Assembly (NCBI RefSeq): GCF_021310995.1
Contig: NZ_CP054150.1
Span: 1,736,001-1,800,000 of the forward strand
Direction of reading: 5' to 3'
DNA length: 64,000 bases
Source of the DNA: Agrobacterium vaccinii
GTDB lineage: Bacteria > Pseudomonadota > Alphaproteobacteria > Rhizobiales > Rhizobiaceae
Shown here piece after piece: positions 28,901 to 38,944 of the stretch. The number at the start of each line of letters is the position of its first letter. Position 1 is the stretch's first letter. The position numbers and the translations under genes are program-made. A model generated the notes under the pieces. It saw only the letters and a list, made by a program, of their open reading frames with translations, did no database searches and had not been told where the DNA came from.

Positions 28901-29239
28901 TCAGGAGACCGCTTTTTGAGTCTTCTGCTTTGCCTTGCGGGCGGAGTGCGCCTTGAGAATGCGCTGCTTCAAAACGTTGGAGGCCTTGAAGGTCATGACG
29001 CGTCGTGGCGAGATCGGAACCTCTTCGCCGGTCTTGGGATTGCGACCGATACGCTCGTTCTTCTCGCGGATCTGGAACGTCGCGAAGGAGGATAGTTTTA
29101 CAACCTCCCCACGTGTTATCGCGTTGCAGATCTCGTCGATCACGGTTTCAACCAGTTCGGCGGATTCGGTTCGGGACAACCCCACTTTTCGAAACACAGA
29201 CTCGGCTAGATCCGCACGTGTCACTGTTTTCCCGGCCAT
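28901..29239 (-). CDS. ihfA: integration host factor subunit alpha
   Basis: 112 residues from the ATG at 29239. It is a DNA-bending HU/IHF fold: [40 protein letters not shown], then the DNA-contacting beta arm [20 protein letters not shown] with the conserved proline, and a lysine-rich tail. It pairs with IhfB (not in this window) to bend DNA at promoters and recombination sites. It lies between fabH and merR on the same strand, 143 bases after fabH. Confidence 0.94.
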   Translation of the reverse strand: MAGKTVTRADLAESVFRKVGLSRTESAELVETVIDEICNAITRGEVVKLSSFATFQIREKNERIGRNPKTGEEVPISPRRVMTFKASNVLKQRILKAHSARKAKQKTQKAVS

Positions 29240-29382
29240 ATTTCCCCGCACCGCTCTCTTTTATCTCGTTGAAGCCGTCCAAGATTATTGCCCTTGGGAC
29301 GACCGGTCAAGCAAAGTTTCAGAATCGTTTAGGCATTTCCAGCAATGGTGGCAATGGCTTACACGGCTGCGTAAAGAGAATT

Positions 29383-30354
29383 TTACCAGCGCAGCAGAAC
29401 TGCACCCCAGGTAAAACCGCCACCCATGGCTTCCAGCATGACCAGATCGCCCTTTTTGATGCGGCCATCGGCGGCTGCAACGGCCAGCGCAAGCGGAATG
29501 GATGCGGCAGATGTGTTGCCGTGCTGGTCCACCGTAATGACGACTTTTTCACCGGGAATACCAAGCTTTTTGGCCGAACCGTCGATGATCCGACGGTTTG
29601 CCTGGTGCGGCACCAGCCAGTCCAGATCGTCCGCCGTTGTTCCCGTGGCCTCGAATGCAGCCTCGATGACATCGGTGATCATGCCCACCGCATGCTTGAA
29701 AACCTCGCGGCCTTCCATGCGCAGCTGACCGACCGTACCGGTGGTCGAAGGTCCACCATCGACGTAGAGTTTGTCCTTGTGCGATCCGTCGGAGCGCAGG
29801 TTGGATGTCAGAATGCCACGATCAGACGTCTTGCCCTCGCCCTCGCCCGCCTCGAGCACCACCGCACCCGCACCGTCCCCGAACAGCACGCAGGTCGTGC
29901 GGTCGGTCCAGTCGAGAATACGCGAGAAGGTCTCGGCGCCAATCACCAGCACGCGCTTGGCCATGCCGCCGCGAATGTAGAGATCGGCAGTTGCCATGGC
30001 ATAGACGAAGCCGGAACAGACGGCCTGAACGTCGAATGCAAAGCCACTGGTAATGCCAAGGCGGTTCTGGATGTTGACGGCAGTTGCAGGAAACGTGTTG
30101 TCGGGTGTCGAGGTCGCAACGATGATGAGGTCGATCTCGTCAGGCTGAAGACCGGCGTTTTCAAGAGCTGCACGGGCCGCAGCCTCACCCAGAGACGAGG
30201 TCGTTTCGCCCTCGCCCGCAATATAGCGCTGCTTGATGCCGGTGCGCTGGACGATCCATTCGTCAGTGGTATCGACGATCTTTTCGATGTCCTGGTTCGT
30301 CATGACTTGCTTCGGAAGCGCTGCCCCGAAACCACGTACTACTGAGCGGATCAT
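29383..30354 (-). CDS. fabH: 3-oxoacyl-ACP synthase III
   Basis: 323 residues. It starts each fatty acid chain by condensing acetyl-CoA with malonyl-ACP. Catalytic Cys113 is in DVQAVCSGF, the histidine is in [10 protein letters not shown] (about 250) and the asparagine in QHGNTSAAS (about 280). [13 protein letters not shown] is the CoA-binding N-terminal motif. The ATG at 30354 is three bases after the plsX stop, so the two are co-transcribed. PlsX supplies acyl-phosphate for phospholipids and FabH feeds chain initiation, so the operon couples both. Confidence 0.96.
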   Translation of the reverse strand: MIRSVVRGFGAALPKQVMTNQDIEKIVDTTDEWIVQRTGIKQRYIAGEGETTSSLGEAAARAALENAGLQPDEIDLIIVATSTPDNTFPATAVNIQNRLGITSGFAFDVQAVCSGFVYAMATADLYIRGGMAKRVLVIGAETFSRILDWTDRTTCVLFGDGAGAVVLEAGEGEGKTSDRGILTSNLRSDGSHKDKLYVDGGPSTTGTVGQLRMEGREVFKHAVGMITDVIEAAFEATGTTADDLDWLVPHQANRRIIDGSAKKLGIPGEKVVITVDQHGNTSAASIPLALAVAAADGRIKKGDLVMLEAMGGGFTWGAVLLRW

Positions 30355-30357
30355 CCG

Positions 30358-31419
30358 TTATTCCTCATCGACCACGAGAGCTTCCGGCGCCGGTGGCGGC
30401 AGCCGTCTTGCGTGGTATGCTTTCAAATCGTTTTCTATTTTTGCGGTCAGTCCGTTATGGGCCATATCATAGCCCACATCGACCGCGGACGCGAAACCAA
30501 GCGCGTCCGTGCTGCCATGGCTTTTGATGACGATGCCGTTCAGACCGAGGAACACGCCGCCATTGACCTTACGCGGGTCCATCTTCTCGCGCAGCACGTC
30601 GAATGCGCTCTTGGCCAGGATGTAACCGATCTTAGCGATGAAACTGCGGGAAATCGCCTCGCGCAACAGCGTGGTGATCTGCTTTGCCGTACCTTCCGCT
30701 GCTTTGAGCGCGATGTTGCCCGTAAAGCCTTCGGTGACGACAACATCCACGGTGCCCTTGCCGATATCGTCACCTTCCACGAAACCGCGATAATCGATGG
30801 TGCCAAGGTCGGCTTCACGAATGAGGCGACCGGCTTCGCGGACCTCCTCCTGCCCCTTTACTTCCTCGACGCCGACATTCAGCAGTCCAACCGTCGGGCG
30901 GTCGATGTCGAACAGCGCGCGCGCCATGGCGCCGCCCATGATGGCAAAGTCGAGAAGCTGCTGCGAATCCGCACCGATGGTCGCACCGACGTCCAGAACG
31001 ATGCTTTCGCCTTTGAGCGTCGGCCAAATACCGGCGATCGCAGGGCGCTCCACCCGCGCCATGGTGCGCAGGCAAAACTTCGCCATCGCCATCAGCGCGC
31101 CGGTGTTACCGGCAGAAACAGCGACATCCGCTTCGCCAAGCTTCACCGCTTCGATGGCGCGCCACATGCTGGAGACGTAACGCCCGCGGCGTAGCGCCTG
31201 GCTTGGCTTTTCGTCCATGGCAACGGAAACTTCGCAATCGAAAAATTGCGATTTGTCCCGAAGCTTGGGAAATTGCGCCAGAATAGGATCGCATTTGCTC
31301 TTCTGCCCGTAGAGCAGGAAGGTCACATCGTTATGACGGTCCAGCGCCGCAGCAGCGCCAGCGATGGCAACATCAGGGCCAAAATCCCCGCCCATGACGT
31401 CAATTGCTATTCTGATCAC
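30358..31419 (-). CDS. plsX: phosphate acyltransferase PlsX
   Basis: 353 residues from a GTG start. It begins [18 protein letters not shown], the invariant PlsX start, and later has [41 protein letters not shown] and [16 protein letters not shown]. It converts acyl-ACP to acyl-phosphate, the donor for glycerol-3-phosphate acylation, as a peripheral membrane enzyme. It is followed by fabH after three bases and preceded by the DUF177 gene with a 99-base gap. That gene order is standard in bacteria. Confidence 0.96.
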   Translation of the reverse strand: MIRIAIDVMGGDFGPDVAIAGAAAALDRHNDVTFLLYGQKSKCDPILAQFPKLRDKSQFFDCEVSVAMDEKPSQALRRGRYVSSMWRAIEAVKLGEADVAVSAGNTGALMAMAKFCLRTMARVERPAIAGIWPTLKGESIVLDVGATIGADSQQLLDFAIMGGAMARALFDIDRPTVGLLNVGVEEVKGQEEVREAGRLIREADLGTIDYRGFVEGDDIGKGTVDVVVTEGFTGNIALKAAEGTAKQITTLLREAISRSFIAKIGYILAKSAFDVLREKMDPRKVNGGVFLGLNGIVIKSHGSTDALGFASAVDVGYDMAHNGLTAKIENDLKAYHARRLPPPAPEALVVDEE

Positions 31420-31518
31420 TCGTCCCTGATCCTTTTTACCGCCCTGCGGCGAAATTTTGCGCGAAAATACCGTTTCCGCGCCTGCTTACAACTGAATTCT
31501 CGATCGCATGCGATCCGT

Positions 31519-32082
31519 TCAGTCCTTTTTCCAGTCCTTCAATGCTGCAAAAGGCGACGGTTTTTTGTCCTCTTCCGCCTTTGTCTCACCATAACCCGCG
31601 AAATCCACATCCGGTTTGCGCGGATAGGGGTCGATGCCGAGCGCCGCAAACTCCGTCACAACGGCACCGACGTCGATCGTATCGCCGGTGAACTGGTCCG
31701 GTGTATCGGGACCATCGGGGTCCAGCACGATTTCGCCCTGCTCGTTCGTCATCATCCGCGCCAGCTTCGAACCCTCGGGCACGAAGATGTGCTCGAAGGT
31801 CTCGTCCAGAACGCTTTCCACCGGCTCCAGCGTGACGACGCAGGACTGCGTCAACGCCGCCTTCACATCACCGGTAATCTTGACACCATCGCGTTTCCAG
31901 CGTGTGACCTGCAATTCGCTTTTCAGATATTCGACGGACAGCACATTCCACAGCTTCGCCAACGCCTTGAGTTCATCCTCACTGGCGGACAGACGAATCC
32001 TGACGGGATTGGCGGAAATATGACCTACCTTGACGGGGTAGGAAAAAGGAACGTCGTCATTGGCCGCGTTTTGCGAATTCAT
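31519..32082 (-). CDS. DUF177 (YceD-like) protein
   Basis: 187 residues. The core has SQSCVVTLEPVE-type sequence (TQSCVVTLEPVESVLDETF) and ends with IDVGAVVTEFAALGIDPYPR, the standard DUF177 pattern. In E. coli YceD is linked to 23S rRNA processing and sits before rpmF-plsX. Here rpmF is absent from the position. The C-terminal tail (KPSPFAALKDWKKD) is also conserved in alphaproteobacteria. The start codon overlaps the stop of the upstream chaperone gene by one base (TAATG), so translation is coupled. Confidence 0.88.
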   Translation of the reverse strand: MNSQNAANDDVPFSYPVKVGHISANPVRIRLSASEDELKALAKLWNVLSVEYLKSELQVTRWKRDGVKITGDVKAALTQSCVVTLEPVESVLDETFEHIFVPEGSKLARMMTNEQGEIVLDPDGPDTPDQFTGDTIDVGAVVTEFAALGIDPYPRKPDVDFAGYGETKAEEDKKPSPFAALKDWKKD

Positions 32083-32630
32083 TAAAACCTCTTAAACTCC
32101 GGGGCGGGCAGCGTCACATTGCCCGTCGCGATCACGTCTTCCGACTGTGCAGACAGGGCGTCGGACGCCATCATCATCCAGTTGGCAAGGCCGTCCATCG
32201 AAGGGACCGGCGCTTCTGCCTGTGGGTATATATTGCGCGCGAGGGCTGCGGCAAGGGCTTGCGCATCCCCACCATCCAGCGCTGCGGCGTAGGATTCGAG
32301 ACGACCGTAGAACATTCCAGCAAATTTCTTCATGCGTTTGGGCACGCCCTGGTCGCCAATGCCAAGCTCGCGCATGGAGTGGTCCAGATCCTGAAAAAAC
32401 GCGTCGATGATCTCCTGGGCAATCTCCTGTCCACTGGTTTCAGAGGTTTTCGTCCGGCGGAAATACAGAATCATCACGATCGCTAGAAGCTCGAAACGGC
32501 CCATGACGGTATCGGGAACATTGAGGTGCAGATAGAAGTCAGGCTGGCGTGCAGCGCTCGTCAGCGCCGTATATTGCCTGTCAACGATCGCACCATTGCT
32601 GTTTTTCTTCTTGAAGAGACCGAAGACCAT
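32082..32630 (-). CDS. ubiquinol-cytochrome c chaperone family protein
   Basis: 182 residues from the ATG at 32630, which follows GGAAAT. The longer frame to 32813 adds an unconserved extension. It resembles the CBP3/UQCC1 domain: LFKKKNSNGAIVDRQYTALT, DFYLHLNVPDTVMGRFELLAI, FFQDLDHSMRELGIGDQGVPKR and MKKFAGMFYGRLESYAAAL. In mitochondria this family assists cytochrome b of the bc1 complex, and the same role is inferred here. First gene of the run chaperone-DUF177-plsX-fabH-ihfA-merR, and divergent from the lipoprotein gene at 32906. Confidence 0.87.
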   Translation of the reverse strand: MVFGLFKKKNSNGAIVDRQYTALTSAARQPDFYLHLNVPDTVMGRFELLAIVMILYFRRTKTSETSGQEIAQEIIDAFFQDLDHSMRELGIGDQGVPKRMKKFAGMFYGRLESYAAALDGGDAQALAAALARNIYPQAEAPVPSMDGLANWMMMASDALSAQSEDVIATGNVTLPAPEFKRF

Positions 32631-32905
32631 CGAAATTTCCGAATATTGATCGACGAAATCGCGTCTCGTCCATTGCCCTTGTTGCATGATTGCCAAAGCT
32701 GGTTTACCGAAGCATCCGAGAATTGCAATGCCGTTGAGGTCACGTTCATCGTTGGGCTGAAACAGTCGAAGAGAAGCGCCGGAGGAAGCGTCATTTTCAC
32801 GAAGCCATTGCATTCCTTTGTGAAGCGGGGGTTTTGTGTCCCCGGATTGACATAATCATGTGTACAGAAGCGGTACACACGTCAGCATACCGGAAGGTGC
32901 CATTC

Positions 32906-33445
32906 ATGATCGCAGTCGGGGAAACGCAGGTGAGCAAGCAGAAGTCCGCAACGCAGACACGTTTTCTGAGCAAGACTGCCGTGGCAATCGTCATCGCATC
33001 CAGCCTGTTGACGGCCTGCTCCAGCACCACCGACGTCTTCCACAACGGTTATGTCGCCGATGAACAGTCGCTGCAACTGATCCCCGTCGGCTCAAGCCGC
33101 GAACAGGTGTTGCTGACCATGGGCACGCCATCGACCACAGCCACCTTCGGCAACGAAGTTTTCTACTACATCTCCCAGAAGCGCGTGCGTAAGGCAGCCT
33201 TCATGAAGCCAAAGCTGGTCGAGCAGAGCATTCTTGCGATCTACTTCGACAAGAACGGCGTCGTATCGCAAAAGGCGAACTACACGCTTCAGGACGGCAA
33301 GGTCTTCGATACGATTTCGCGCACCACCCCAACAGGCGGCAAGGACCTGACCTTCCTGCAGCAGCTTCTGTCCGGCGGCACGGCAGGCGCTGGTATCGCC
33401 AAGAGCATCCTGGGTCAGTCCAGCGGCAGCAGCGACGGTTTCTGA
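32906..33445 (+). CDS. SmpA/OmlA (BamE-like) outer membrane lipoprotein
   Basis: 179 residues from the ATG at 32906, which has GGAAGG eight bases upstream; a GTG at 32930 would give a cleaner signal peptide. The signal ends LLTAC, a lipobox, so the mature protein starts at that cysteine and is lipid-anchored. The domain has GSSREQVLLTMGTPST, FGNEVFYYISQK and YFDKNGVVSQKANY, the BamE fold that supports outer-membrane protein assembly. A glycine and serine-rich tail follows. A strong terminator lies 22 bases past the stop. Confidence 0.88.
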   Translation: MIAVGETQVSKQKSATQTRFLSKTAVAIVIASSLLTACSSTTDVFHNGYVADEQSLQLIPVGSSREQVLLTMGTPSTTATFGNEVFYYISQKRVRKAAFMKPKLVEQSILAIYFDKNGVVSQKANYTLQDGKVFDTISRTTPTGGKDLTFLQQLLSGGTAGAGIAKSILGQSSGSSDGF

Positions 33446-33466
33446 TCCGGCAGACGGATATGCAAA

Positions 33467-33493
33467 AGGCCCGCGAGATTGTCTCGCGGGCCT
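33467..33493 (+). terminator. intrinsic terminator
   Basis: Perfect 12-bp stem AGGCCCGCGAGA, loop TTG, TCTCGCGGGCCT, followed directly by TTTTTTG. Ends the transcript of the BamE-like lipoprotein gene. Confidence 0.95.
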
Positions 33494-33527
33494 TTTTTTG
33501 TTTGATGTCCTATCTCCCCTATCCATC

Positions 33528-33598
33528 ATACCGGCCTCGAGCCGGTATCCAGTCGCCACGCGTCTACGTGGCAAGAGACCCCGCATCAATTGCGGGGT
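33528..33598. repeat. RIME-like mosaic of three palindromes
   Basis: Three hairpins in a row: ATACCGGC-CTCGA-GCCGGTAT (33528-33548), GCCACG-6-CGTGGC (33555-33572) and ACCCCGCA-TCAAT-TGCGGGGT (33578-33598). The 22 bases from 33547 match those at 45221-45242 at 20 positions. The layout resembles the rhizobial intergenic mosaic elements. It lies between the lipoprotein terminator and the end of hppA. Confidence 0.75.
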
Positions 33599-33651
33599 GA
33601 CGGAGGGTGGGACAGCAAGATCGTCTCGTTACCCCCTCACCTCACGCCATA

Positions 33652-35790
33652 TCAATGCGCCAGCACAGCCAACAACAACAACGCCACGATGTTGGTGATC
33701 TTGATGGCAGGATTGACCGCGGGACCAGCCGTGTCCTTGTAGGGATCACCGACCGTATCCCCGGTCACCGATGCCTTGTGCGCATCCGAACCCTTCATAT
33801 GCGTCACGCCATCCTTGTCGATGAAGCCATCTTCAAAGCTTTTCTTGGCGTTGTCCCACGCGCCACCGCCCGATGTCATGGAGATCGCCACGAACAGACC
33901 GTTGATAATCACACCCAGCAGCGATGCACCAAGGGCAGCGAAAGCCGAGGCTTTCGAACCTGAAATCAGCAGCACACCGAAATAGACAACCAGCGGAGCC
34001 AGAACCGGCAGCAGCGATGGAACGATCATTTCGCGGATCGCCGCCTTCGTCAGCAGATCCACCGCTCTGCCGTAATCCGGCTTTTCCGTGCCCTGCATGA
34101 TGCCCGGCTTTTCGCGGAACTGACGGCGCACTTCCTCCACGATGGCGCCCGCAGCCTTGCCGACAGCCGTCATGGCGATGCCGCCGAAGAGGTAGGGGAT
34201 CATGCCGCCGAACAGCAGGCCTGCGACGACATAGGGGTTGGAGAGGCTGAAGGAAATCTCGCCGATATCCTTGAAGTAGGGATAGAGATCGCCATTAGCG
34301 GCAAAGTAGGCAAGGTCGTTGGAATAGGCCGCAAACAGAACCAGCGCGCCAAGGCCAGCCGAGCCGATAGCGTAACCCTTGGTCACCGCCTTGGTGGTGT
34401 TCCCCACGGCATCCAGCGCATCCGTCGCCTTGCGGACATCCGGGTCGAGACCCGCCATTTCCGCAATTCCACCGGCATTGTCTGTGACAGGGCCGAAGGC
34501 ATCGAGGGCCACAATCATGCCCGCAAGCCCCAACATAGCCGTCACGGCGATACCCGTGCCGAACAGGCCTGCGAGCTGATAGGTCGAGATGATGCCACCG
34601 ACGATGACGATGGCAGGCAGAGCAGTCGACTCGAGCGAGACGGCAAGCCCCTGAATGACGTTGGTGCCGTGCCCCGTGACGGAGGCCTGCGCGATGGAAT
34701 TGACCGGGCGCTTGTTGGTGCCGGTATAGTATTCGGTAATGACCACGATCAGTGCGGTAACCAGAAGCCCCAGAAGGCCGCAGAAGAACAGGTTGGTACC
34801 GGTAATGTCCTGTCCGGCAACCGTACCGATGCTGCCCCAGCCGATGGTGAGCGACGTAGCTGCCGCAAGACCCGCGACGGAAAAGACGCCGGTTGCGATC
34901 AGGCCCTTGTAGAGCGCGCCCATGATGGAATTGTTAGTGCCGAGCTTGACGAAGAATGTCCCCGCAATCGAGGTTAGAATGCACACGCCGCAGATGGCCA
35001 GCGGATAAAGCATCGCGCTTTCCAGCACAGGCGCACCAGCAAAGAAGATCGCAGCGAGAACCATGGTCGCGACGACCGAGACCGCATAGGTCTCGAAAAG
35101 GTCGGCCGCCATGCCAGCGCAATCGCCAACGTTGTCGCCGACATTGTCCGCAATGGTGGCAGGGTTGCGTGGATCATCCTCGGGAATACCCGCCTCGACC
35201 TTGCCGACGAGATCGCCGCCCACATCCGCACCCTTGGTGAAGATACCGCCACCAAGCCGGGCGAAGATGGAGATCAGCGATGCACCGAAGCCAAGCGACA
35301 CCAGCGCATCGATGACTTCACGCGAGCCCGTGGCATGGCCAAGGCCTGCCGTCAGCACCAGATAATAGATGGACACACCCAGGAGCGCGAGACCGGCCAC
35401 CAGCATGCCGGTGATGGCGCCGGATTTGAACGCGATGTCCAGACCTGCGGCCAGGCTGTGGGATGCGGCCTGCGCGGTGCGCAGATTGGCACGCACCGAG
35501 ACATGCATACCGACGAAACCGGCAGCACCTGACAGGACGGCACCGATGATGAAACCGATAGAGGCTTCCTGCGATAGCAGGAACCAGACGGCGATTGCGA
35601 CGATGATACCGACGATTGCAATGGTAAGATATTGACGGGTGAGATACGCCTGCGCGCCCTCGCGGATGTAGCCTGCTATTTCCTGCATGCGCGCGGTGCC
35701 CTGATCGGCATCCAGAACGCTTTTCGTTGCCCAGACCGCGTAAACCACGGACAGGACACCGCATAAAATTACCAATGCAATAACGGTCAT
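33652..35790 (-). CDS. hppA: membrane-bound proton-translocating pyrophosphatase, K+-independent type
   Basis: 712 residues from the ATG at 35790, nine bases after AGGAGGT; a GTG two codons upstream sits too close to that site. About sixteen membrane helices. The pyrophosphate-binding loops are [18 protein letters not shown] and [20 protein letters not shown], and a second acidic loop comes later ([17 protein letters not shown]). The segment [16 protein letters not shown] has Lys where K+-dependent enzymes have Ala, so this should be the K+-independent subclass. It uses PPi to pump H+ out of the cytoplasm or into acidocalcisomes. Monocistronic. Confidence 0.96.
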   Translation of the reverse strand: MTVIALVILCGVLSVVYAVWATKSVLDADQGTARMQEIAGYIREGAQAYLTRQYLTIAIVGIIVAIAVWFLLSQEASIGFIIGAVLSGAAGFVGMHVSVRANLRTAQAASHSLAAGLDIAFKSGAITGMLVAGLALLGVSIYYLVLTAGLGHATGSREVIDALVSLGFGASLISIFARLGGGIFTKGADVGGDLVGKVEAGIPEDDPRNPATIADNVGDNVGDCAGMAADLFETYAVSVVATMVLAAIFFAGAPVLESAMLYPLAICGVCILTSIAGTFFVKLGTNNSIMGALYKGLIATGVFSVAGLAAATSLTIGWGSIGTVAGQDITGTNLFFCGLLGLLVTALIVVITEYYTGTNKRPVNSIAQASVTGHGTNVIQGLAVSLESTALPAIVIVGGIISTYQLAGLFGTGIAVTAMLGLAGMIVALDAFGPVTDNAGGIAEMAGLDPDVRKATDALDAVGNTTKAVTKGYAIGSAGLGALVLFAAYSNDLAYFAANGDLYPYFKDIGEISFSLSNPYVVAGLLFGGMIPYLFGGIAMTAVGKAAGAIVEEVRRQFREKPGIMQGTEKPDYGRAVDLLTKAAIREMIVPSLLPVLAPLVVYFGVLLISGSKASAFAALGASLLGVIINGLFVAISMTSGGGAWDNAKKSFEDGFIDKDGVTHMKGSDAHKASVTGDTVGDPYKDTAGPAVNPAIKITNIVALLLLAVLAH

Positions 35791-35988
35791 TCGCACTTAC
35801 CTCCTATGTGCCGGGCTCACTCCCTTCCCGGCGGGCGAAACCATGCGCGGCGCGAGAAACCAAGCCCTGACGCCGAGGTAAGCCGCTCGTTCTCCTCCAA
35901 GGACGAACGGCTTGCGCGGCAAAGATGCGTTGGCAAAACCCGCCGCGTCAAGTGCGAAGATGACTGGCGGAAATCTTATCACTCTGAT

Positions 35989-37212
35989 TCAGAGTGGTTT
36001 TCGCTTTTGTTTTAGAAAAAGGAAAAGAATAAGCAGAAGGCATGTGCCTGCGACCGGCCATATCACGAGGTTCATGACCGACCAGCCCCATGTTGTGAAC
36101 ACCTGCCCCGAGGCAAAGGACGACAGCGCGACCGTGCCGAACAGGATGATATCGTGAAAGCCCTGCACCTTGTCCGCTTCGTGCGGGCGATAGCTGGAGG
36201 ACACGATGGATGTCGCGCCGATGAAACCGAAGTTCCAGCCCATGCCTAAAAGAATGAGCGCCGCCCAGAAATTCCAGAGCGCAATGCCCATATGCGCAAC
36301 CACGGCGCAGGCCATCAAAACCAGAAGCCCCGCAGCCACGACCTTTTCCGCGCCGAAACGGGAAATCAGCATGCCGGTGAAGAAACTCGGGCCGAACATG
36401 GCCAGCACGTGCCACTGAATGCCGAGCGTCGCCATTTCGCTGGGAAAGCCGCAGCCGATGACCATGGCCAGCGGCGCGCCGATCATCATGAAGGTCATCA
36501 GCGCATAGGAACCGATGCCGCAGATCATGCCGGTCATGAAACGATGCGTCAGCACGATCTCTTTAAGCGGCCGCGCTGGTTCTGAAATTGTGGATGCGCT
36601 GCGCAATTCGGGAAGTTTGAGAAAGGAAAAAACGGCAGCAGCGATGAGACCCAGAGGAATGAGCGCCATGAAAGCACCGGCAAACAACACGGGCTCGAAT
36701 GCATCCTTGCCGAAAATGGCCAGTTGCGGCCCGAGAATGGCGGAAATCACTCCACCAGCCAAAATCCAGGAAATGGCCTTGGGCTTGTAGAAAGAAGGAG
36801 ATGCGTCCGCCGCGGCAAAGCGGATTTTCTGGGTAAAGCCACCGGCGACACCGATCAACAGCAGGCCGAACGCAAACAGCCAGAAGTCGGCACGAAACAG
36901 CGCGAGTGACGCGAGCCCTCCCCCGGTGGAGCAAAGCAGCGCGCCTAGAATGAAGCCCGTCTTGCGGCCCAGAAAGCGGGCGGCGAAAGCCACCGCGATG
37001 GCGCCAATGGCAACGCCGACGTTGAAACCCGTCAGCGGTGCCGTTGCCAGCGATTTGTCCGCGCCCAGCAATTGATAGCCCGCCAGCGCCCCGACCGAAA
37101 AGCTGAGCGGCCCGGCAGATCCCATGACGGCCTGCGCCATGGTCAAAAGGAAGACATTGCGTTTGGCGTCGTTCAGTTGTTGTTCAAGTCCCGGAACAGA
37201 AACGGCGCTCAT
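35989..37212 (-). CDS. MFS transporter
   Basis: 407 residues with about twelve membrane helices and the first-half loop RFLGRKTGF, an MFS motif A variant between helices 2 and 3. GMGWNFGFIGATSIV near helix 10 is typical of the drug and sugar efflux subgroup. The substrate is not readable. GAGGAAG precedes the ATG at 37212. It follows nusB by 17 bases on the same strand and may be the last gene of the riboflavin operon. A short palindrome (CACTCTGA-T-TCAGAGTG, 35980-35996) spans its stop codon. Confidence 0.88.
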   Translation of the reverse strand: MSAVSVPGLEQQLNDAKRNVFLLTMAQAVMGSAGPLSFSVGALAGYQLLGADKSLATAPLTGFNVGVAIGAIAVAFAARFLGRKTGFILGALLCSTGGGLASLALFRADFWLFAFGLLLIGVAGGFTQKIRFAAADASPSFYKPKAISWILAGGVISAILGPQLAIFGKDAFEPVLFAGAFMALIPLGLIAAAVFSFLKLPELRSASTISEPARPLKEIVLTHRFMTGMICGIGSYALMTFMMIGAPLAMVIGCGFPSEMATLGIQWHVLAMFGPSFFTGMLISRFGAEKVVAAGLLVLMACAVVAHMGIALWNFWAALILLGMGWNFGFIGATSIVSSSYRPHEADKVQGFHDIILFGTVALSSFASGQVFTTWGWSVMNLVIWPVAGTCLLLILFLFLKQKRKPL

Positions 37213-37229
37213 ATCTTCCTCGTGTGTTT

Positions 37230-37727
37230 TTAGCGCTTTACCTCGCCGCGGATCTGCTTGGCAATGCGGTCCAAAACCGCATTTACCAGCTTGGGCTCGT
37301 CATGTTCGAAGAACGCCCGGGCAATCTCGACATATTCGGTCACGATCACGGCGACCGGAACGTCCTTCCGCTCCAGAATTTCGAACGTTCCAGCACGTAA
37401 GATAGCGCGAACGGTGGTGTCGAGACGCGACAGTGGCCAGTCTTCCTGAAGGGCGGAGCGCACCAGCGGGTCGATCTTGGTCTGGTCGCGCACGACGCCC
37501 GCAACGATGGAGCGGAACCAAGATGGATCGGCCTTGAGATAGGTCTCGCCGTCCACTTCCTGACCGAGGCGGTGTGCCTCGTATTCAGCAACCACTTCCA
37601 TCACGCCGGTGCCGCCGACATCCATCTGGTACAGCGCCTGCACGGCAGCAAGCCGCGCAGCACCACGCTGGTTGACGGGCTTCGTGGAAGGCTGACGTGG
37701 CTCGGAACCGTTATCGGTATTGCTCAT
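37230..37727 (-). CDS. nusB: transcription antitermination factor NusB
   Basis: 165 residues from the ATG at 37727. A GTG at 37739 would overlap ribH by eight bases. The all-helical NusB domain shows [19 protein letters not shown], then [23 protein letters not shown] and [12 protein letters not shown], the last two being the RNA-binding and NusE-contact helices. With NusE (S10) it binds boxA RNA in rRNA transcripts. It follows ribH by four bases. The ribH-nusB order is conserved widely. Confidence 0.95.
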   Translation of the reverse strand: MSNTDNGSEPRQPSTKPVNQRGAARLAAVQALYQMDVGGTGVMEVVAEYEAHRLGQEVDGETYLKADPSWFRSIVAGVVRDQTKIDPLVRSALQEDWPLSRLDTTVRAILRAGTFEILERKDVPVAVIVTEYVEIARAFFEHDEPKLVNAVLDRIAKQIRGEVKR

Positions 37728-37731
37728 GCTT

Positions 37732-38178
37732 TCAGCCACCCAGCTTTTTCTTCAGTTCGATCATGGTCAAGGCAGCGCGGGCTGCAAAGCCACCCTTGTC
37801 CTTGTCGGACCGGCGCACGCGCGCCCAGGCCTGATCTTCGTTCTCGACAGTCATGATGCCGTTGCCGATCGCAAGCGATTCACTGACCGCGAGGTCCATA
37901 AGCGCGCGCGAGGATTCATTGGAAACGATGTCGAAATGGTAGGTCTCACCGCGAATGACCATGCCAAGCGCAACGAAACCGTCATATTCCGTGCCTTCAT
38001 CGTCAGCAGCATCGAGCGCCATGGCGATGGCAGGTGGAATTTCCAGCGCGCCGGGAACGGTGATGATGTCATAGGTGGCGCCAGCTTCATCGAGCGCGAA
38101 CTTCGCGCCATCGAGAAGAGCATCGGCCATATCGTCATAAAAACGTGCTTCCACGATGAGAAGATGAGGCTTGGACAT
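37732..38178 (-). CDS. ribH: 6,7-dimethyl-8-ribityllumazine synthase
   Basis: 148 residues. It condenses the pyrimidine from the RibD pathway with dihydroxybutanone phosphate. [11 protein letters not shown] and [22 protein letters not shown] are the substrate loops. The usual C-terminal PI-x-F-G-V-L-T is here [18 protein letters not shown], a shape typical of one of the two rhizobial RibH types. Lumazine synthases assemble as pentamers or capsids. The 148 bases between ribE and this gene contain no FMN-riboswitch-like sequence that I can see. Confidence 0.94.
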   Translation of the reverse strand: MSKPHLLIVEARFYDDMADALLDGAKFALDEAGATYDIITVPGALEIPPAIAMALDAADDEGTEYDGFVALGMVIRGETYHFDIVSNESSRALMDLAVSESLAIGNGIMTVENEDQAWARVRRSDKDKGGFAARAALTMIELKKKLGG

Positions 38179-38326
38179 GGGAATTTCCTGAAAAGCTGCG
38201 CCGGATCATCCCGGCTTTTGGCGCGGTCAAACCATGGCTTGCCACGCTTGGCAAGTATTTTTAATGCAATGCTGCTCACCCGCCGCCCGCGACGGGTGCT
38301 GCAAAAGGCCAGTTGCGCCAGTTACG

Positions 38327-38944
38327 TCAGGCAGATTGGGTCGGAAATTCCGCAAGCCTGGCCGCGTAGCGTGCCATCGTATCGACCTCGAAATTCACGA
38401 AATCACCCGCCTGCCGGTCGCCCCATGTGGTGACGGACAGCGTGTGGCGGATGAGGAGGACATCGAAATCCGTACCGTTGACGGCGTTGACGGTCAGCGA
38501 TGTACCATCAAGCGCGATGGAGCCTTTCGGTGCAACGAATTTCGCAAGATGCTGCGGTGCCCGCAGGCGAATGCGCACGGCCTCGCCTTCCGGTTCGATG
38601 GACAGTATCTCGGCCTTGTCATCCACATGACCTGAAACGATGTGCCCGCCGAGTTCGTCACCGATCTTCAGCGCCCGCTCCAGATTGACGCGGGTGTCCT
38701 TGGTCCAGCTTGCGATGGTGGTCAGACGAAGCGCCTCTTCCCAGGCCTCCACCTCGAACCAGCGCTCGTTGCTTCCCTCTTCCGGCAGCTTCGTGACGGT
38801 CAGGCACACACCGCCATGGGAAATCGATGCGCCGATGTCGATCGTTTTGGGGTCATAGCTCGTCGCAACGCGCAGACGCACACCTTCAGGCAGCGCCTCA
38901 AGCTCGGACACGGTTCCGACGTCGGTGACAATTCCGGTAAACAT
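38327..38944 (-). CDS. ribE: riboflavin synthase alpha subunit
   Basis: 205 residues, two repeated lumazine-binding barrels. The start is MFTGIVTDVGTV, the first-repeat motif. ISHGGVCLTVT and GGHIVSGHVD belong to the first half and active site, and SIALDGTSLTVN is the second-half counterpart. It dismutates two lumazines to riboflavin and the pyrimidine. The ATG shares one base with the ribD stop (TGATG), so it is translationally coupled to ribD. Confidence 0.95.
   Translation of the reverse strand: MFTGIVTDVGTVSELEALPEGVRLRVATSYDPKTIDIGASISHGGVCLTVTKLPEEGSNERWFEVEAWEEALRLTTIASWTKDTRVNLERALKIGDELGGHIVSGHVDDKAEILSIEPEGEAVRIRLRAPQHLAKFVAPKGSIALDGTSLTVNAVNGTDFDVLLIRHTLSVTTWGDRQAGDFVNFEVDTMARYAARLAEFPTQSA

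Noticed and set aside
38179..38326. FMN riboswitch between ribE and ribH
   Set aside because: None of the conserved RFN blocks could be recognised in this gap or before ribD.
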